This document shows, piece after piece, positions 6,855 through 11,090 of a stretch of DNA of 11,090 nt. The notes under the pieces are model-generated. The model made no database searches. It saw only the letters and a list, made by a program, of their open reading frames with translations, and had not been told where the DNA came from. Position 1 is the stretch's first letter. Every line of letters begins with the position of its first letter. Position numbers and translations under genes: made by a program. The DNA lies in the NCBI GenBank assembly GCA_049297615.1, contig JBAQUQ010000459.1, forward strand, positions 1 to 11,090, in the 5' to 3' direction. This stretch comes from JAEMQF01 sp049297615 (GTDB taxonomy: Bacteria; Pseudomonadota; Gammaproteobacteria; Burkholderiales; Burkholderiaceae_C).

Positions 6855-8152
6855 TGGTTAGCCGCACAAAAGTGAACAAGAAGAGATCAGTGCCCGGACC
6901 AGCCGTGCTGCCAGAGGTGCCGGCTATTCGCCTTCTAGTGGTCTCTGACGTTCACTTTCATAGCCCGTACTACTACCAGCATGTCGTCAATGGAGGAAAG
7001 CTCGGTGATCCCCCGTCACGCCTGTCCACCGACACGGCCTTGGGAGATCGGAAACAGAACCCATTCCAAGCATTGCTGCAGCTGGCGCGAACAGGTAGCG
7101 TGAAGGCCGACGCACTGGTCTGTTGCGGCGATCTCACCACTTGTGCAGATCCAACGGCGATGAACCTGGGCTGGCTTCAACTGCACAGGCTCGCGGGCGC
7201 ACTCGATGTCGGCGAGCCCGTGATCACGGCAGGCAACCACGACATTGACTCTAGGTTCAAGGTATCTGAGACAACCCCTTTACGAATGCTGCGGTACCTT
7301 GACCCGCCGTTTCCAACCGCAGACAAGCAGGCCTGGACCAGCTACTGGTCCAATGGGTATTGCCTCCTTGAGCGCCCGCCAACGCTCCGCGTGGTCCTGG
7401 TCAACACTTGCTCGCTACACGGCTACCAAACAGAGAGGGATCGTCATCTCGACCATGGCCTGTTTCCGGAGCAGCTTTTCGACGATCTACCTAAGGTCCT
7501 TACTCGGTGGACCGCCCCAATCAATGTATTGGTTTGCCATCACCATCCCAGGGACATAGACCTCCCGGCCGAAGACCGAAGCGTAATCTCCAACGGCGAG
7601 CAGCTGCTACGCCTTCTCCAGGATCTTGGACAGCCGAACTGGCTGGTGCTCCACGGTCATCGCCATATGCCCTGCGTGCAGTACGGTAGCAGTGCACCGA
7701 CCGCGCCGTTGATCTTCTCTGCCGGATCCTTCTCAGCCAATCTTCACCTCCGGCTGCAGGGTCGAACGGCGAATCAGTTCTACGTCTTACATCTAGAGAA
7801 TGCTGACAACGTTCTCCGCGGGCGGTACGAAGCATGGACCTGGGATCAACACGAGGGCGAGTGGCGGAAGGGCGAAGGCACCCAAGCGCTCCCGGCAACA
7901 GGAGGTTTTGGTTTCCGGCCGGTACCGGCTGATGCCGCTCGTACCGTCGCCAGACTGGTGCCTGCTCGTTCGGAAGGGTCAATCACTTGGCAGACCGTTG
8001 AGAGTCAGCTTCCAGCCTTTCGCTTTCTCTTACCGGACGAACGACGTACGATTCTTGACATCCTGCGCGCTGACCACGGGGTCGCGTGGGAGTCAGACAA
8101 TGGCCGGCCAGGAGTGGCGCCCAGACTCTTGCGGCTTGGAAGAACTGGATGA
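6854..8152 (+). CDS. Calcineurin-like metallophosphoesterase with C-terminal extension
   Basis: This 432-residue protein has all metal-binding motifs of the binuclear metallophosphoesterase fold: 'VVSDVHFH' (D32, H34), 'CCGDLTT' (G92-D93), 'AGNHDID' (N128, H129, D130), 'VCHHHP' (229-232) and 'LHGHRHM' (G268-H271). The catalytic core should therefore be active on a phosphomonoester or phosphodiester; the substrate could be nucleic acid, a nucleotide or a protein. Between the first two motifs is an unusually long insert (about 37-85). After the core (about residue 300) there is an extension of about 130 residues that I do not recognise. The ATG shares its A with the methyltransferase stop and has no clear ribosome-binding site, which suggests translational coupling. 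Its own stop overlaps the ATPase start by 4 nt. A nuclease role alongside the ATPase is inferred from context only. Confidence 0.85.
   Translation: MVSRTKVNKKRSVPGPAVLPEVPAIRLLVVSDVHFHSPYYYQHVVNGGKLGDPPSRLSTDTALGDRKQNPFQALLQLARTGSVKADALVCCGDLTTCADPTAMNLGWLQLHRLAGALDVGEPVITAGNHDIDSRFKVSETTPLRMLRYLDPPFPTADKQAWTSYWSNGYCLLERPPTLRVVLVNTCSLHGYQTERDRHLDHGLFPEQLFDDLPKVLTRWTAPINVLVCHHHPRDIDLPAEDRSVISNGEQLLRLLQDLGQPNWLVLHGHRHMPCVQYGSSAPTAPLIFSAGSFSANLHLRLQGRTANQFYVLHLENADNVLRGRYEAWTWDQHEGEWRKGEGTQALPATGGFGFRPVPADAARTVARLVPARSEGSITWQTVESQLPAFRFLLPDERRTILDILRADHGVAWESDNGRPGVAPRLLRLGRTG
8138..8143 (+). promoter_or_regulatory. Shine-Dalgarno site of the ATPase gene
   Basis: GGAAGA lies 5 nt before the ATG at 8149, inside the end of the phosphoesterase gene. 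It supports this start over in-frame codons upstream (for example GTG near 8086) that would lengthen the overlap. Confidence 0.6.
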
Positions 8153-10041
8153 CAGCTCACTCCGTCTTCGCGGACCATCGGAGCCCGTCCCTCTTCGAGG
8201 GTATCAATGCTCGGTACTACCGAGCAGCGGAAGTCGTCCGCAGCTTTGTGCCAAACGAGCAGTTTGAGCACCTTGCAGTTCGCCAACACAGCGTTGTTGT
8301 CGGGCCGCGAGGCTCTGGCAAGACGACTCTACTTCGAATGCTGCACCCAGAGTGCCTGCAACTCTGGGACCATCCAGCGGCGGAGTCTTACCGCAGGAGG
8401 ATCGATTTCACGTCGGCGTACGTCGCAACTGACAAGGTGTGGCGGCAACAGGTTGACGCTGTATCCGCCACGCTCTCGCCAGTAGATCGAGACAAGTTCG
8501 TTCAACGTGTCATAGCCTTGGACGTAATGGCGGCGATGCTGCGCACACTTGAGACGCGGACGAGCCAAGAGCACGCAGGAGGGTTGAGATTCAAGGGAGT
8601 GCAACTCAGAACGTCGGCAATCGCGACGCTGGTCACTGAACTCGCGGAGGGGTGGCGACTGGAGCCCAAGTTCTTGGATCTTGGGAGTCTCCGAATTGCG
8701 GTAAGAAGGGAGCGCCTTGCAGTAAGGCAGTGGGCGGAGTCTTCTGGCGGGCTGGAAGCAGATACGCCGACGATCCCGTGGGACGAGGCTGCCCTGCTTG
8801 CGATCGACACCTTCGAAAGCGTCACGGGCCTTCGGGATGAGTTATGGGCGATTCTCTTTGACGAGCTAGAGATCGTTCCGCCCGCAGTGCGGAGTCACAT
8901 CCTCGGGGCCACGCGCGGGATGGATCGCCGACTGCTGCTTAAGTGTTCCTTGAGCCCGTGGCTTCACGATCAGAACCTCGCAGTTGACGAGCACAGCGGG
9001 ACAGTCTTCAACGACTTCAACGTAATCAAGTTGTTCTATGGGCGCCGATCGGAGAGCTACTCGTTCTCGCGGCAGATTATCTTGGGGCGACTCAAGGCCG
9101 CAGGCCTCGTGCCGAAGGGCGACCTGCCGATTGAGGAGGCAGTGTTCGGGGCCTCCAGGTTCACAGGCGATGACAGTCAGGGCAAATCGAGGCGTACTGC
9201 CGCCGCGTATCGAGATTCGGGCACGCTAGGCCAGGTCGTAAAGGCTCTCGCGGAGCGAGACAGTGATTTCAACGACTGGCTCGTGAGCCAACGCATAGAC
9301 CCAACGCGGCTGAGCTCCATCTCAGAAAAGCGTCGCGCTGAGACGCTCCGCAAGGCGCGAAACATAATCATCGCCCGCCTTGAGTTTCGACGTGCAGGTG
9401 GTAGAGATTTGAGTGGGCAGCTTCGCAGTCGCAAGACGATGGCGATGTACACCGGCGGTGCGACCATGCTAGACATTTGCGAGGGGAACCCGCGGTTTTT
9501 GCTCGGGTTGCTGGTGCCGCTTCTTGATCACTACGATGGAACTCATCCCATCCCAGAGCAACGCCAGGCCGATGCGCTAAATCAGATCGCCGACGACTTT
9601 TATGCACTGATTGATGCGATCCCTGTAAGTCCGGACGTACGCACGTTGCCGGAATTTGGGAATCGGACCCTGCGTCACCCCTATCGGGAACTGATCGATC
9701 GGATCGCGGACTTCTTCCAAGGTGCGACGCTTCGCGGCAGGTTTGATCCCCAGCCTCCGTCGACGTTTCGAGTCCCGCGAGATGCTTCGGATAGTCTGCA
9801 GATCTTGATTGGCAGGCTAGTCAATATGGGGGCGGTTGTGATCGTTCCCGATCGCGGGATCAAGGACGTACTGATTGGGCAGTTCGATCAGAATCGCTTG
9901 CGCCTTTGTTATCTTGTTGCTGCTCGTGAGCACCTACCGCCGAACGTCGATCGGCCCGTTTCCATTCGACGGGTTCTAGCTCGCGAGGGGGAGACAGACC
10001 AGAACCACGAACTTCCTGGACTATTTGAGGATGAGTTGTGA
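8149..10041 (+). CDS. P-loop ATPase, ORC/Cdc6-like AAA+ or STAND type, with probable winged-helix C-terminus
   Basis: This is a 630-residue predicted cytoplasmic ATPase. The Walker A is 'VVVGPRGSGKTTLLRML' (P-loop 52-60, K58), preceded by 'SLFEGINARYYRAAEVVRSF', a lead-in helix seen in ORC/Cdc6-type ATPases. Walker B is 'WAILFDELEIVP' with D238-E239, followed by a sensor-1-like strand 'LLLKCSLSP' (262-270). About 180 residues, largely helical, separate Walker A and B, much more than in a compact AAA+ core. 'CEGNPRFLLGLLVPLL' (444-459) matches the GNPR motif at the lid region of ORC/Cdc6 and STAND ATPases. The last 120 or so residues ('YRELIDRIADFF' onward) look like a winged-helix domain. There are no SMC-like coiled coils or zinc hook, so it is not a Rad50/SbcC homologue despite the phosphoesterase neighbour. 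The start ATGA overlaps the upstream stop; GTGA at the end starts the next gene. Function is unproven. Confidence 0.8.
   Translation: MTAHSVFADHRSPSLFEGINARYYRAAEVVRSFVPNEQFEHLAVRQHSVVVGPRGSGKTTLLRMLHPECLQLWDHPAAESYRRRIDFTSAYVATDKVWRQQVDAVSATLSPVDRDKFVQRVIALDVMAAMLRTLETRTSQEHAGGLRFKGVQLRTSAIATLVTELAEGWRLEPKFLDLGSLRIAVRRERLAVRQWAESSGGLEADTPTIPWDEAALLAIDTFESVTGLRDELWAILFDELEIVPPAVRSHILGATRGMDRRLLLKCSLSPWLHDQNLAVDEHSGTVFNDFNVIKLFYGRRSESYSFSRQIILGRLKAAGLVPKGDLPIEEAVFGASRFTGDDSQGKSRRTAAAYRDSGTLGQVVKALAERDSDFNDWLVSQRIDPTRLSSISEKRRAETLRKARNIIIARLEFRRAGGRDLSGQLRSRKTMAMYTGGATMLDICEGNPRFLLGLLVPLLDHYDGTHPIPEQRQADALNQIADDFYALIDAIPVSPDVRTLPEFGNRTLRHPYRELIDRIADFFQGATLRGRFDPQPPSTFRVPRDASDSLQILIGRLVNMGAVVIVPDRGIKDVLIGQFDQNRLRLCYLVAAREHLPPNVDRPVSIRRVLAREGETDQNHELPGLFEDEL
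10027..10030 (+). promoter_or_regulatory. Shine-Dalgarno site supporting a GTG start
   Basis: GAGG lies 7 nt before GTG 10038. The nearer ATG at 10031 is in another frame, so this site supports the non-ATG start of the last gene. Confidence 0.6.
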
Positions 10042-11033
10042 ATACATCTTGTCTCCTGGTACGTGATCGTGATTCTGTTGCTGATCGCTATTCGCTTTGG
10101 CTAAGCTGTCATGGGTTCGAGTCGCGCTCAGTTGCGCATCTCGATCGTCTCAAAGTGGAAGCAGACCGACGGATCAGCTTCGGGTTTGAGTTTCCCAGCG
10201 TTGATGACAGAACTGAGGCCTCTCGTCGGGTGGCGCTCGCCCGCGGGAAGCTGCAGCAGGCCGGGTACGCAACACCGGTTGTGAGCGACGAAGGCTTTGA
10301 GACGGAAGTCCGAGCGGAGTTCGAGCGTCTCCCATCTAACCAGCGCACGGTTGTGGGGGTCGATATCAGTAGCATGTCTCGTTCTAGGATTTCGGCGCTT
10401 CTGGTTGCGTTTGCAGATCAAGGTCAATCAAAGTCTTGCGACATAGATCTGATTTACTTTCCGGGGTCGTATGAGAGTCACAAGCATGAGTTCGAGCCCC
10501 TAGAGAAGTTCGGCCCATGCCATCCCCGCCTTTCGGGTTGGCCAGCGGAACCAGACTTGCCCTTAGCCGTGCTGTTGGGCCTGGGAACCGAACCGCGACG
10601 GGCAGATGGTGTCGTCGAGATGCTTGAGCCTGATATCTTGGCCCTCTATATGCCACTCGGCGACGAGCCCGAGTACCTTGCTGAACTCCGCGAGGAAAAC
10701 CGGCGAATACTCGAAGTCGGTGGCGAGCCGATCAGCTACTCACTTCGAGATCCGGCTGCGGTCTACGCGTCTCTGGTGGCAACCGCCACGCGCTTGGTTG
10801 AGCGGTCCCGCTTGGTACTTGTTCCTCTTGGACCCAAACAATTTGCAGCGCTGGCCGTCGCTGCCGCGCTCACGCTAGGCTCTGAGGTCGGGGTCTGGAA
10901 GGCTTCATCAGGACGCGGCGTTGAGCCGGTAGATGTTCAGGCACGCGGCGAGCCAGTTGTCATGCGCCTGTCCATGGAACCGCGACCTACCGAACTGAAC
11001 CACCCCGGCTTTCGTGGAGACCGGTTGGTGTGA
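10038..11033 (+). CDS. Uncharacterised 331-residue protein, Rossmann-like features, fourth gene of the cassette
   Basis: I do not recognise this family with confidence. The protein is soluble, with no signal peptide or membrane segment, and reads as alternating hydrophobic strands and amphipathic helices in two halves. The first half has 'HGFESRSVAHLDRL' (residues 25-38), 'VVGVDISSMSRSRISALL' (105-122) and 'DIDLIYFPGSYE' (135-146). The second half has 'VLLGLGTEPRRADGVVEML' (178-196), 'DILALYMPLGDEPEYL' (199-214) and a striking 'LVLVPLGPKQFAALAVAAAL' (259-278). The glycine-rich turns after strands (GLGTE, PLGPK) look like nucleotide- or ligand-binding loops, so a CARF/SAVED-like sensor or a nucleotide-processing enzyme is conceivable, but no catalytic set is identifiable. 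The GTG start overlaps the ATPase TGA by 4 nt and has GAGG 7 nt upstream. The tight overlap implies it works with the ATPase. Confidence 0.75.
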   Translation: MNTSCLLVRDRDSVADRYSLWLSCHGFESRSVAHLDRLKVEADRRISFGFEFPSVDDRTEASRRVALARGKLQQAGYATPVVSDEGFETEVRAEFERLPSNQRTVVGVDISSMSRSRISALLVAFADQGQSKSCDIDLIYFPGSYESHKHEFEPLEKFGPCHPRLSGWPAEPDLPLAVLLGLGTEPRRADGVVEMLEPDILALYMPLGDEPEYLAELREENRRILEVGGEPISYSLRDPAAVYASLVATATRLVERSRLVLVPLGPKQFAALAVAAALTLGSEVGVWKASSGRGVEPVDVQARGEPVVMRLSMEPRPTELNHPGFRGDRLV

Positions 11034-11035
11034 GT

Positions 11036-11054
11036 CAGACCGGAGTGCGGTCTG
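11036..11054 (+). terminator. Perfect 7-bp hairpin after the cassette; possible terminator
   Basis: CAGACCG, the loop GAGTG, then CGGTCTG forms an exact stem starting 3 nt after the last stop codon. The bases that follow (to 11090) become T-rich (TTCGGCTGTTTGG, then TCTTTCCTTC) but there is no immediate run of U, so it is either a weak intrinsic terminator or an mRNA-stabilising 3' hairpin. No further gene is visible in the remaining 36 nt. Confidence 0.45.
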
Positions 11055-11090
11055 CTGAGTTCGGCTGTTTGGCTGTTCTGTCTTTCCTTC

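Noticed and set aside
6854..10041. SbcD-SbcC (Mre11-Rad50) pair
   Set aside because: The ATPase is too short, lacks coiled coils, the zinc hook and the ABC signature, and has a GNPR motif typical of ORC/Cdc6 or STAND ATPases instead.
1..11090. CRISPR arrays, tRNA or rRNA genes, insertion sequences
   Set aside because: No regularly spaced repeats, cloverleaf-like segments, rRNA signatures or transposase motifs were seen on reading either strand.

Overview
The window is high-GC bacterial DNA with every supported gene on the + strand. The tripartite RND pump, the hicAB pair and the codon style suggest a proteobacterium, most likely a betaproteobacterium; this is inferred from sequence character, not from a marker gene. 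Two blocks differ in composition. Hand counts of single 60-base lines give about 72% GC at 3601-3660 (pump) and about 58% GC at 6301-6360 (downstream block), so the second half looks like acquired accessory DNA.

Region 1 (1-4810) is a multidrug-type efflux operon: the 3' end of a TolC/NodT-like outer-membrane channel gene, a complete membrane-fusion adaptor gene and a complete RND inner-membrane pump gene. The spacings are short and each downstream gene has a Shine-Dalgarno site. Together they would form one envelope-spanning proton-driven exporter.

Region 2 (4811-5443) is a type II toxin-antitoxin pair, hicA then hicB, starting only 32 nt after the pump stop codon. A perfect 8-bp-arm inverted repeat contains a -10-like hexamer and abuts the hicA ATG. 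It is probably the HicB operator and may give a leaderless hicA message.

Region 3 (5444-5987) has no intact gene. It contains a short reading frame resembling the core of a RelE-type toxin (probable remnant) and a few small hairpins.

Region 4 (5988-11033) is the most interesting part: four tightly overlapping genes forming one apparent operon. They encode a D12-class DNA N6-adenine methyltransferase, a calcineurin-like metallophosphoesterase with intact metal ligands, a 630-residue P-loop ATPase of ORC/Cdc6-AAA+ or STAND flavour, and a 331-residue protein of unrecognised family with Rossmann-like sequence features. Junction overlaps of 1, 4 and 4 nt imply translational coupling and fixed stoichiometry. 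A methylase, a probable nuclease or phosphodiesterase, an ATPase switch and a possible sensor or effector in accessory DNA beside toxin-antitoxin genes suggest an uncharacterised defence or restriction-like system. I do not recognise this gene set as a named system. A perfect 7-bp hairpin immediately after the last stop codon may end the transcript.
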